Positions 8,044 to 16,500 of a DNA stretch of 64,000 nucleotides are shown one piece after another. Position numbers and translations under genes: made by a program. Under the pieces are notes generated by a model. The model had not been told where the DNA came from, ran no database searches, and worked only from the letters and a program-made list of their open reading frames with translations. How positions within the stretch are numbered: the first letter of the stretch is position 1; every line of letters begins with the position of its first letter. The stretch spans positions 372,001-436,000 of the forward strand of contig NZ_JASNVW010000001.1 of the NCBI RefSeq assembly GCF_030186535.1, read 5' to 3'. The stretch comes from Ignisphaera cupida. GTDB taxonomy: Archaea > Thermoproteota > Thermoprotei_A > Sulfolobales > Ignisphaeraceae.

Positions 8044-8931
8044 CTACTGCTCTATGGTGTAGCTACCATCAGGCTTTATAGTTATAAATGCTCTTCTAGC
8101 AGCCCAGCACTGAAATGCTATTGCTATGGGGTATGTTGCTGGATGTCTATATGCATATTCTACATGTACAGCAAGTGCTGTTGAAGCTTTTCCACCCATG
8201 CCCATAGCTCCTATGCCAAGGTCGTTAACCATTCTAAGTAGCTTTTCCTCAAGTTCTGCAACAAATGGGTTTGGATGTCTAGACCCAATTTTCCTAATAG
8301 TAGCAGCTTTTTTAGCCAGGTGCATAGCCAAGTCAACTGTTCCACCAATTCCAACACCTATAATTGTTGGAGGGCAGGGCATTGCACCAGCCTTGATAAC
8401 TGCATCAAGAACAGCTTCTTCAATGCTTTCAATTCCTTTGCTTGGAACAGCCATATAAAGTGTTGAAACATATTCTGAGCCTCCACCCTTAGGCACAACA
8501 ACAATTTCAAGAGAGTCACTTTCCAGGTTAACACCATCCCAAATAATTACAGGAGCAAACCTTCCAGTATTGTCACCACTATTAAGACCAGTGAAAGGAT
8601 CAACACTATTTGGTCTCAAAGGAATTTCCACTGTAGCTTTTCGTGTGGCTTCAACTAAAACACTTTCAATGTATTGAATACCTGGGAACCTAGCCCCCAA
8701 CCTAACATAAAATGTTATTATTCCCGTATCCTGACAAAGTGGTGCACCAAGCCTTTCTGCAAGCTCAACATTCTTGAGAATGGCTTCTAAATGAGCTTTT
8801 GCAGCAAGAGATGACTCTTCTTCGTAAGCTTTTTTAAGAGCGTTTTTAACATCGATAGGGAGATACACCACGGCTTTACGTAAACCGTCAACAACTGCTT
8901 TAACCATAGATTCTCTTAAATTTAAGTTCAT
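8044..8931 (-). CDS. Fumarate hydratase class I, alpha subunit
   Basis: This is the catalytic Fe-S subunit of two-subunit fumarase. Counted from the longest frame (start 8967), the three [4Fe-4S] ligands are Cys78 (CQDTG), Cys198 (MPCPP) and Cys287 (FQCWA). The GSRHPNPF and MGMGGK motifs are also present. I prefer the ATG at 8931: family members begin with a short MNLRE-like leader, and an A/T-rich TATA-like stretch around 8970-8978 overlaps the upstream candidate. The first 12 residues of the longer frame are unlike the family. It is followed by the beta subunit gene after 11 bases. Confidence 0.9.
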   Translation of the reverse strand: MNLNLRESMVKAVVDGLRKAVVYLPIDVKNALKKAYEEESSLAAKAHLEAILKNVELAERLGAPLCQDTGIITFYVRLGARFPGIQYIESVLVEATRKATVEIPLRPNSVDPFTGLNSGDNTGRFAPVIIWDGVNLESDSLEIVVVPKGGGSEYVSTLYMAVPSKGIESIEEAVLDAVIKAGAMPCPPTIIGVGIGGTVDLAMHLAKKAATIRKIGSRHPNPFVAELEEKLLRMVNDLGIGAMGMGGKASTALAVHVEYAYRHPATYPIAIAFQCWAARRAFITIKPDGSYTIEQ

Positions 8932-9081
8932 GTATATCACATTTGCATTTGATTTTACACAAAACATTTATTATCTTTTTAGCAAAGAATAAGATAATAA
9001 ATTGTTTCACAATTTAATTACTGGAAAAGGATTGTGCTATGGAGAAAAGCAAAAAGATTTTCGTAGGCAGAATAAGATTTA

Positions 9082-9532
9082 ATGTCATTACTAGAATTGG
9101 AAGAATCAAGGGTGTTGAGTACGGCAGTAAGATTGAAGCTAAGGATACGGATAGGGAATAAAGCTATAGAGACTATAGCACTTCTTAATAGCGGATTCGA
9201 GGCCCCTACACCACAGCTGTTAATACCAATAAGCATTGCTAAAGCCCTTGGTCTTTGGCCGCCAGAAGATGCTATTGAAGTAACCTTGGAAACTGCAGGA
9301 GGACCTTTGAAAGCTTGGTTCTATCCTAGAAAAAGCTTTTGCCAAGGTTGTGGCTGAGGATGCTGAATCGAAGGAGGTTGAAGTAGATGTTATAGTTTCT
9401 CCACTAGGTGATGAACCATTGATAAGCGATATGCTTGCAGAGGAGTTTGAAATAGTTGTTGAGTCTTTTGGAAGGGGTTTGTGGAGGTTTCGATGGGAGC
9501 AGAAGCTGAGGAAAAGTGAAAAGAGATTGTGA
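9082..9532 (+). pseudogene. Retropepsin-like (clan AA) protein, frameshifted and without catalytic Asp
   Basis: Frame 1 (9082-9357) encodes RLKLRIRIGNKAIETIALLN, SGFEAPTPQLLIP and ALGLWPPEDA. A stop follows a switch point at the A-run near 9331-9335. The next frame continues with EKAFAKVVAEDAESKEVEV, DVIVSPLGDEPLISDML and FGRGLWRFR, ending at 9532. Together they match a crenarchaeal family of retropepsin-like proteins in which GLWRFR is the conserved end. Two defects are visible: the single-base frame change, and NSGFE where the family's active site would read DSG. Activity as an aspartic protease is therefore unlikely even if the frame is restored. The 5' end is uncertain, as another ATG at 9039 leads into a third frame. 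Confidence 0.6.
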
Positions 9533-9550
9533 AGTTTCAAAAGTAAATTG

Positions 9551-9925
9551 CTACAGAATTTTTCTAAGCATATCTAAAAGCTTTTCAATATTGTCAACAT
9601 TTATCAATGCTCTTAGAAACGTATATCCTATGCTTGCATCAAGTTCATAGAAAGGTTCTGCAGAGCTTTTTGCAATTATCTCCAAAAAGCTTTTGTATGC
9701 ACTAGCATGTTTTTCTAGCTCACTCAATTCCACTGTTTTTGGAATCTCCATGTTTATAGATATTGTAAATCTCCCTTCTCTCTCTACAACCTCTATCACA
9801 ACATCATCTCTATGAATCCTCACACTTTCTTCAGCCTCGAATCTTACACCAATTTGTTTTAGCAATTCTTTAACTTTTTCTATCCATTCAGAGCCTTCTC
9901 CTTGATAAATAAGCTCCTCTTCCAA
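9551..9925 (-). CDS. Hypothetical protein
   Basis: A 124-residue soluble protein with no motif I recognise. It starts EEELIYQGEGSEWIEKVKEL, has an alternating beta-rich middle (VVIEVVEREGRFTISINMEI) and a helical C-terminus (INVDNIEKLLDMLRKIL). No signal peptide or membrane helix is present. It lies 45 bases downstream of another minus-strand gene of unknown function and is probably in the same transcript as ThiC. Frame length and codon use look like those of real neighbouring genes. Confidence 0.6.
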   Translation of the reverse strand: MEEELIYQGEGSEWIEKVKELLKQIGVRFEAEESVRIHRDDVVIEVVEREGRFTISINMEIPKTVELSELEKHASAYKSFLEIIAKSSAEPFYELDASIGYTFLRALINVDNIEKLLDMLRKIL

Positions 9926-9970
9926 ATTTTATCACCAAAAATCTATTTATGTAGTCTAAACATAAGGTTT

Positions 9971-10399
9971 TTAGCTGCTTTGCTTTTGCTGAAGCTCAAG
10001 CAATTTTCTGTACTCTAAACTATGTTGTTTAAGTTCTTCCAACACATCATTATTTGATTTAATAAGTTTATTAACTAAATGCAGATACCTTGCAACCCTA
10101 ACAGCATCTGGCGATATCTCAACAACCTTCTCTCCATCAACTACAACATAATGCTTTTTATTGATTTTCTCTCCAAGAATATACTCAGCCTCATTAACAG
10201 CTGCGTGAAGCTGAAAGCAATGTGGACTTCCATCAACAGTCACAACGGTTACCGACCTTGGTTTAGATGATCTTATAATGCTTGCTATTTTTCCATATAG
10301 AGCTGGGTGTTCTCTTTCTGGACATGCATACAATACTACCTTTCCCTTTGCAAGCTCCTCAACAAAACTGTTGTTTATTATTTTGAGGCAAGCTGACAC
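9971..10399 (-). CDS. Conserved hypothetical protein downstream of thiC, Cys/His motifs
   Basis: This 142-residue protein has two short motifs that look like ligands: YACPEREHPALYGK (residues ~24-37) and DGSPHCFQLHAAVNEAEYIL (~56-75). A helical C-terminus follows (DAVRVARYLHLVNKL). GTG at 10399 is the first ordinary start, but the same frame runs on upstream through TPCLKDRDLVIVSAC, which adds one more Cys and looks like protein. The true start may therefore be upstream and non-canonical. It follows thiC by 34 bases, suggesting a link to thiamine synthesis or Fe-S handling. That is inference; I do not recognise the family. Confidence 0.6.
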   Translation of the reverse strand: MSACLKIINNSFVEELAKGKVVLYACPEREHPALYGKIASIIRSSKPRSVTVVTVDGSPHCFQLHAAVNEAEYILGEKINKKHYVVVDGEKVVEISPDAVRVARYLHLVNKLIKSNNDVLEELKQHSLEYRKLLELQQKQSS

Positions 10400-10433
10400 A
10401 ATTACTAAGTCTCTATCCTTTAAACATGGCGTC

Positions 10434-11789
10434 TTAACCCATGTGCTCCAAACCCACGATTAACACAAGCTCATGTAATCGACCTCCTCCAAGCCTATTT
10501 AAAAGATCATTCATGGAAATACTTTTTCTACTCTTAAGCCATTTCTCAAGAAGCAAAAACACACAGTACTGGCCACACATTGTACAGCTCTTCAAATTAC
10601 CTTCAAATTGTGTTCTCATTATTAAAGCTCTTCTTGGGTCTGGAGCCAACTTTATTTGCTTTTCCCAGTCGAGCATCGCTCTTGCAATGCTTATTTCAGC
10701 ATCTACTCTACCAGCTCTTGAACCAAGCTTAACTAAATCACCTGCATGAGCAGCTATTTTAGCCGCTATAAGCCCTTCCTTAACCTGTTCAACATTTGGT
10801 AAACTGAGATGTTCCGATGGCGTTAGATAGCAAATGAGGTCAGCACCAGCAGCAGAAGCTATTGCAGCACCAATAGCAGTTGCTATGTGGTCATAGCCAA
10901 CAGCAGCATCTGTTACAAGAGGACCTAGAACATAGTATGGCACACCCCCACTTAAACTCTTCATAAGTCTTATATCAGCAACAATTTTGTCTAAAGTCAT
11001 GTGACCAGGTCCCTCAATCATTACCTGAACGCCTTTGTTTATAGCATCTCTGGCAAGTCTTGCATTGTTAACAAGCTCAGCTATTTGAAGCTCATCATGA
11101 GCATCAAATATTGTTCCAGGTCTAAGAGCATCACCTAAGCTAATAACAGCATTGTATTCTTTAAACAATTCTAGTAAATAATCCCAGTGCTTGATGTATG
11201 GATTTTCAGAATTGTTTTCAACCATCCAAACAGCTAGCATAGAACCACCTCTACTAACAATTGGCATAAGCCTTTCACTTCTCAAAGCCTTTTCAGATAA
11301 CTCTCTAGAAATGCCAGCATGTATAGTCATAAAGTCTACTCCATCCTTGAGATGCTTCTCAACAACAGCTAAAAAGAAATCAGATGGAATAGAAACACCA
11401 TACTTCGCAACACCCTCAATCCAAGCCTGATAAGTTGGCACAGTACCAAAGGGCAATGGTTTAGAAACCTCCATAAGTTTCCTCCTAACCTCATCTAGGT
11501 TACCACCAGTGGATAAATCCATTATTGTGTCAGAGCCCATCTCAACAGCAACTCTAGCCTTCTTAATCTCCATATTCAAATCAGCAACAGTTCCACTGGT
11601 ACCGATATTAACATTAACCTTCGTTGAAAGTCCCTCACCAATAGCAACAGGCTTTACATTATCTCTTTTCACATTGCCAAAAACAATTATCCTACCACTC
11701 TTAACTCCTCTCCTAATAAACTCCACATCAACAGCCTCAAAACTAGCAACAGATTTGAGTATAGCATCATCAAAACTTCTTAGAGTCAT
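10434..11789 (-). CDS. thiC: Phosphomethylpyrimidine synthase ThiC
   Basis: ThiC is a radical-SAM-type Fe-S enzyme that turns aminoimidazole ribotide (AIR) into HMP phosphate, the pyrimidine half of thiamine. Hallmarks are [63 protein letters not shown] and the C-terminal cluster ligands CTMCGQYC. The length (~451 residues) is normal. The longest frame starts at TTG 11798; the ATG at 11789 is preferred. It draws on AIR, the product of the PurM step encoded 31 kb away. No TPP riboswitch was recognised in the 160 bases upstream. Confidence 0.95.
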   Translation of the reverse strand: MTLRSFDDAILKSVASFEAVDVEFIRRGVKSGRIIVFGNVKRDNVKPVAIGEGLSTKVNVNIGTSGTVADLNMEIKKARVAVEMGSDTIMDLSTGGNLDEVRRKLMEVSKPLPFGTVPTYQAWIEGVAKYGVSIPSDFFLAVVEKHLKDGVDFMTIHAGISRELSEKALRSERLMPIVSRGGSMLAVWMVENNSENPYIKHWDYLLELFKEYNAVISLGDALRPGTIFDAHDELQIAELVNNARLARDAINKGVQVMIEGPGHMTLDKIVADIRLMKSLSGGVPYYVLGPLVTDAAVGYDHIATAIGAAIASAAGADLICYLTPSEHLSLPNVEQVKEGLIAAKIAAHAGDLVKLGSRAGRVDAEISIARAMLDWEKQIKLAPDPRRALIMRTQFEGNLKSCTMCGQYCVFLLLEKWLKSRKSISMNDLLNRLGGGRLHELVLIVGLEHMG

Positions 11790-11956
11790 CAACAACAACC
11801 TTTTTATTAATTATATGTTGAATATATGTAAGTCAAAGAAGTATATAACTCTAGCTATTATTGTCACAAAACTAGTCATGATGTTATTTAATAAAAACTT
11901 GATTCTTTTTGATAAGAATGCGAAACAGGTGTTCTGACCTAAAAACCTCAACTCAT

Positions 11957-12454
11957 TCACTTATCACTTTTCCTTGTCTCCAATACACCATTTAGAATAC
12001 TTATAATTTCCTGAACTCTAGCTTTTATCTCATTTAATGTTTCTTGAGAAAGCTCAATATCATGATTCCAAAGTTTTTTAATTACATCAAACATTTCCCT
12101 TAGCCCTACATATGACGCTATTTCTATAGCTCTATTTATTTTTCTTATATTCTTCTCTATATCACTTAGTCTACTTTCCATGTATTTCCAACCCTTTTCT
12201 GTAAGTGAATAAACCCTTCTATTGCCTTCTACAACAGAGTTCAACAAGCCCTCTTTTTCAAGTTCGTGAAGAGTTGGATAGAGAACCCCGCTACTCGGTA
12301 CATACATTTTTATTGTTTGTGACAAAAACCTCTTTATTGCATATCCATGTGCTTTTCCAAGCTTCATAAGAGAATATAGCACAAGATCTTTGAAGATGCC
12401 CCTAATATTTACCAATATAAAGTCTATTTCAAGGATATTGCTCTTCTTCTCCAT
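11957..12454 (-). CDS. PadR-family transcriptional regulator
   Basis: The 165-residue protein has the PadR winged helix: LVLYSLMKLGKAHGYAIKRF, PSSGVLYPTLHELEKEGLL and RRVYSLTEKGWKYM. A C-terminal helical dimerisation part follows (residues ~95-165). PadR proteins usually repress adjacent genes and often respond to small hydrophobic ligands. It is transcribed away from the MacB-like ABC gene starting at 12689, and the shared 234-base region holds inverted repeats that could be its operators. It most likely controls that transporter block. Confidence 0.88.
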   Translation of the reverse strand: MEKKSNILEIDFILVNIRGIFKDLVLYSLMKLGKAHGYAIKRFLSQTIKMYVPSSGVLYPTLHELEKEGLLNSVVEGNRRVYSLTEKGWKYMESRLSDIEKNIRKINRAIEIASYVGLREMFDVIKKLWNHDIELSQETLNEIKARVQEIISILNGVLETRKSDK

Positions 12455-12502
12455 AAAAACTCACAATTTTTGTATTACTATACTTTCTCATAGACTAACC
12501 TA

Positions 12503-12539
12503 AATTAAATTTAATTGTACAAATGCTTAGTTAAAGCAT
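12503..12539. promoter_or_regulatory. Two adjacent inverted repeats, candidate PadR operator
   Basis: AATTAAATTTAATT (12503-12516) is a perfect 14-bp palindrome. Next to it ATGCTT (12523-12528) and AAGCAT (12534-12539) form a 17-bp inverted repeat with a 5-base centre. A further ATGCTT lies at 12641-12646, beside the TATA-like AAAATTTTAT of the ABC gene, with GCAT at 12658-12661. Placement between the regulator and its divergent target fits an operator. No binding data can be read from sequence. Confidence 0.4.
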
Positions 12540-12551
12540 ATTAGAAATGTT

Positions 12552-12625
12552 GGTGAAGGGTATTCGACCCCGTCGGCTTCTCTCTTCATTCTCCTCGGTT
12601 TCCGAGGTGTCTGAGAGAGCCTGTT
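12552..12625. ncRNA. GC-rich structured element, unknown RNA
   Basis: In an AT-rich intergenic region this stretch is strikingly G+C-rich and folds well. A small hairpin GGGT/ACCC (12558-12561, 12567-12570) precedes a long one. The lower stem pairs 12575-12584 with 12613-12621 (GGCT, one bulged T, CTCTC against GAGAGAGCC, 9 pairs). An internal loop of 8 and 5 bases follows. The upper stem is CCTCGG/CCGAGG (12593-12598, 12602-12607) with a TTT loop. In hyperthermophiles this contrast usually marks a functional RNA. It lacks clear C/D boxes, a K-turn or an ACA at the expected place, so I cannot name it, and the strand is undetermined. It lies upstream of the TATA of the ABC gene. Confidence 0.45.
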
Positions 12626-12688
12626 ATAGCTATTCTAAAAATGCTTAAAAATTTTATGCATTAAAACATGTGTTGGAGTGAATGTAAG

Positions 12689-13408
12689 ATGGTAAGGGAA
12701 ATTATAGTTGTTGATAATGTCACCAAAGTTTATAGAGTTGGTGATGTTGTTACACAAGCTCTTAGAGGTGTTTCTCTAAAAGTATTTGAAGGAGAAATAA
12801 TTTCGATTATGGGTCCTTCTGGTTCTGGAAAAACAACTCTTCTTAATATGATTGGTCTTCTAGATAAGCCATCGAGTGGAAGAGTTATTATTGATGGTAT
12901 TGACGTTTCTAGGCTTGGCAGCAGAGAGATTGCTAGTATTAGAAATACTAAAATTGGTTTTGTTTTTCAATTCTTTAACTTAATAAACAGATTAACTGTC
13001 TTGGAAAACATTGAAATGCCTTTAATACCAAGGGGAATACCAAAATCAAAAAGAATTGAAATGGCTAAAGAAGCTCTTGTTAAAGCTGGTGGAGATGTTT
13101 CATGGTTGCCTAAGAAACCAACTCAGTTATCTGGTGGTCAGCAGCAGAGAGTTGCTATCGCAAGAGCTATTGTTGGTAATCCAAGAATTGTGCTAGCTGA
13201 TGAGCCTACAGGTAATCTTGATAGAGCAAGTGCAAAAGTGGTTATGCAAACATTTCTAGAGTTGAACAAAATTGGAACAACAATAGCTATCGTTACTCAC
13301 GACCCGGAAATAGCTAATTGCACTCAAAAGATATACATCATTAGAGATGGTCAAATAGTTTCTATTCAAATACCTGATACAAGTAAATGCATTCTTAACA
13401 CATATTGA
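12689..13408 (+). CDS. ABC transporter ATPase, LolD/MacB type
   Basis: All ABC motifs are present: Walker A GPSGSGKTT, Q-loop FVFQFFNL, signature LSGGQQQRVA, Walker B IVLADEPTGNLD and the switch His in VTHDPE. The subfamily is the small LolD/MacB type that powers FtsX-fold permeases, which drive extracytoplasmic movements rather than classic solute import. The longest frame begins at 12668, but ATG 12689 is preferred because GGAG (12675-12678) lies 10 bases before it and a TATA-like element sits at ~12646-12656. The matching permease is the third gene of the block, after a giant surface protein. Confidence 0.93.
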   Translation: MVREIIVVDNVTKVYRVGDVVTQALRGVSLKVFEGEIISIMGPSGSGKTTLLNMIGLLDKPSSGRVIIDGIDVSRLGSREIASIRNTKIGFVFQFFNLINRLTVLENIEMPLIPRGIPKSKRIEMAKEALVKAGGDVSWLPKKPTQLSGGQQQRVAIARAIVGNPRIVLADEPTGNLDRASAKVVMQTFLELNKIGTTIAIVTHDPEIANCTQKIYIIRDGQIVSIQIPDTSKCILNTY

Positions 13409-13590
13409 TTTTCGGTTTTCACATTAAAGATTGTATTTGCAACAAAAAGCTCTGCTTGTCAATGTTAGTGGAAAAGAGTATGTGAATAACATGGGTTTTT
13501 GACTAAAATTACAAAAACTTAAAAATAAAGCTAAGAGCAATACTGTGTCTGCAGACATAACCAAGAAAATTGCTATGTTAAGGTGTTAAA

Positions 13591-16500
13591 ATGTTTGTAA
13601 AGAACAAACATTTCACTACATGTGCAATAGCTTTGCTACTGATATTGCATTTAATTTTATTTGCTTTCATTTCCACAAGCTATGCTCAGCAGCAACCATT
13701 TATTTTAATGAGGTATAGCTACAAATCATCTGCAAACACAAATACTATTTATCCAGGAAGTAGAAACGTTGTTTTAACCATAAATGTGCTGTATAATGGC
13801 TCTTCAACTGCATTTATATCAGCAGGCTGTATAAATCTTCCACCTAGCTTCTCAATAACAAGAGGCTATAGTTCTTGCTCACCTCCACAAACACCAAATG
13901 GTTCAACGTATAGTGTTGTAGAGCCAGGAGATGTTATAGTTTTTGAATATCACATAGATGTTGACAGCTCAACTGCGCCTGGCACATACATAGCTAATCT
14001 AACAATCTATTACAGGGTTAGCGGATCACAGTTTTCAGCATCCTTGAGTAACATAGCAATAACTGTTTCCCAGTATCCACCAATAAGTGTAGAAGTTGTT
14101 GATTGGTATTGGAATCCTGATGCATATCCTGGTAGTCAGGGTGTATACCTTTATATAACACTTAAAAATAATGGAAATTCGAATATAGTTCAAGCAAATA
14201 GTGTTGTGGAATTACCACAGGTATTTACACCTAATCGCATAAGGTATCAGTTCTCCAATCTGGGCAAAAACCAAACAACAACAATATCGCTAGGACCCAT
14301 ATCAATATATTCAAATGCATTGCCAAACACACAATACCTTGTTAAACTAAAGATTAATGCAACTATGTCTACAGATGACAATGTTATTTATAGTGCACAG
14401 GGAAGTGCAACATTTTATGTAACAGTTTCTCAAGCTCCACAACTTCTCATACAAATTATTGACTATGGAGTTGAGACACCAAAACCTGTGGAAAATGCTA
14501 TTGGAACAAGATTCTACATGACTATAATGAATAAGGATTTCAAAAATATTCGAAGCATAACAGCATATTTCACAATTCAAAGTAATGGATCATTCTACAA
14601 CAACTCTTTAAAAGCTACAACAATTTCTCAACAAACATTGGCATATGGGGATGTTGAAACATTATATAGCCCACCAATAATTTTGGGAAACAGCAATACA
14701 ATATCAATTTCTGTGAAGCTCATAATATTTGGGGATGATAATGGAGCCGAGTTTTGGAGTGAACAGATATACTCATTCAATATTCCAATTCAGAAACCAT
14801 CCATAGATCTAGTTATAACCAATGTTTATTGGTCTTCTGGAGAGGTGTATGCCGGTACTGAGGGAGCAACACTAAACATTGATTTACTAAACTATGATGT
14901 TATTGATGTAAGAGATGCAGCAGCTGTTCTTCAGCTTCCCAAAGGCTTTTACCCATCAACAATCACGGTATCTGGAATCAATATTCAGAGAGGTTCAGCA
15001 GCAACTCTTTCATTTTCAGGCATATCAATTCTAACCAATGTTGCTTTTGGAGAATACCCAGCAAAGCTACTTGTTAATGGAATTGCTTTTGACCCATCTA
15101 CAAATACCTTCTACAAGTTTTCATCTACCTACACTATAAGCATTAAGGTTTTTGAAAGGCCTTTTACAAGAATATTCAATGTTTCCTCTAGTGGATGGGT
15201 AGAGAACAAAGTATATACAACTTCTGTTGGTGTTCATGCCTATGTTTATTTACAAGTTTCTTCACCTGGATATAGAGTTGAGGGAATTAAAGTTAGTGTT
15301 TATCTTCCTAAGGAAATGGTTTTTGAAAATGGAAATAGAAGTACAACAATTGTTTTAGGCAATAATGTTTATAGCTATGGACAAAGCATCCGCATAGAGA
15401 TTGGCCCAATAGATGTTGTTTCAACAGCTGATGGTCTTTATCCGATAATACTTAGAGTAGACTATCTCTCAACAACAATAAAAGGTGGTGGTTACTGGTC
15501 TAATGAATATTACACAATACTTTTACCGATATATAAGCCGTTGCTAAACATTTCGTTGATTGACTATGGATGGGAAAACCAGATAACAACATCTGAGACA
15601 AGTGGAGCATCAGCATACTTCACACTACAGTCTCTTTCAATAGATACTATACAGAACATTGTTTTAAGAATTGAAGTATCCAATGCAGCATTTTTAGATG
15701 GTAGAAACATCTCTGTACAGATAGTGAATGGCCCTATAGACTATGGATCAATTCAAACAGTGGTGTTTAGAAACATTGAGGTTAACAATGCTAGTGGTGT
15801 TGAAGCAAAACTATATTTGAGTGCTGTGGTAAGTAGTGGTAGAGGATCATACTACAGAGCATGGACAGAGTATAGAATTTCTCTAAAAATCATGAACAAT
15901 TTAAACACTTTTAGAGTAGTTGCTTTACATACACGTTTAAATAATGCTTATGCACCGTTATTGCCATCAGCAAGAGAAGTAACAATTTCTATCACTATCG
16001 CAAATACAAAAACATACCAAGTTGCATGGACAAAGCCTGAGATTGTTTTACCGAAAGAACTTAAACTAAATGATGTTACAGGAACATGCTTAAATGGTGT
16101 TTCCTCTGGAGGTATATGCACTATTGACTTAAATGTTGACATTGCAACAACGGCATCTCCAGGGGTAAAGAATATAACTATTCACCTTACCTATGCTGTG
16201 AGAAGCGGACAGGCATTAGTAATTCTCAAAGAAAAGCTGTTAATACCAATTGCAATAGCTTCATACAGTTACTACAAGCCAGAAATCAGCCTCGTTTCGG
16301 TGTATTGGGGTGGTCCACAAGCACCAACAAGAGTGTTGATAGGTCAGAGAAATGCTCCATTCACAGTCACAGTAATGAACAGAGGGTACTACCCCATTAG
16401 TGGTGTTCATATTTATGCAAAGCCTTTGAACAGCTCTATAACATTGTTCAAGGAATCAGATGTTTGCTCTCCTCAACTAGCTCCTGAAGCATCATGTAGT

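Noticed and set aside
11799-11956. TPP riboswitch upstream of thiC
   Set aside because: The conserved TPP core (CUGAGA and related junctions) is not found on the minus strand in this region.
12545-12625. tRNA-like 3' half on the minus strand (GGGGTCGAATACCC near 12558-12572)
   Set aside because: The T loop does not match the TTCGAAT consensus, the stem has only three good pairs, and no acceptor, D or anticodon arm can be drawn, even allowing introns or permutation.
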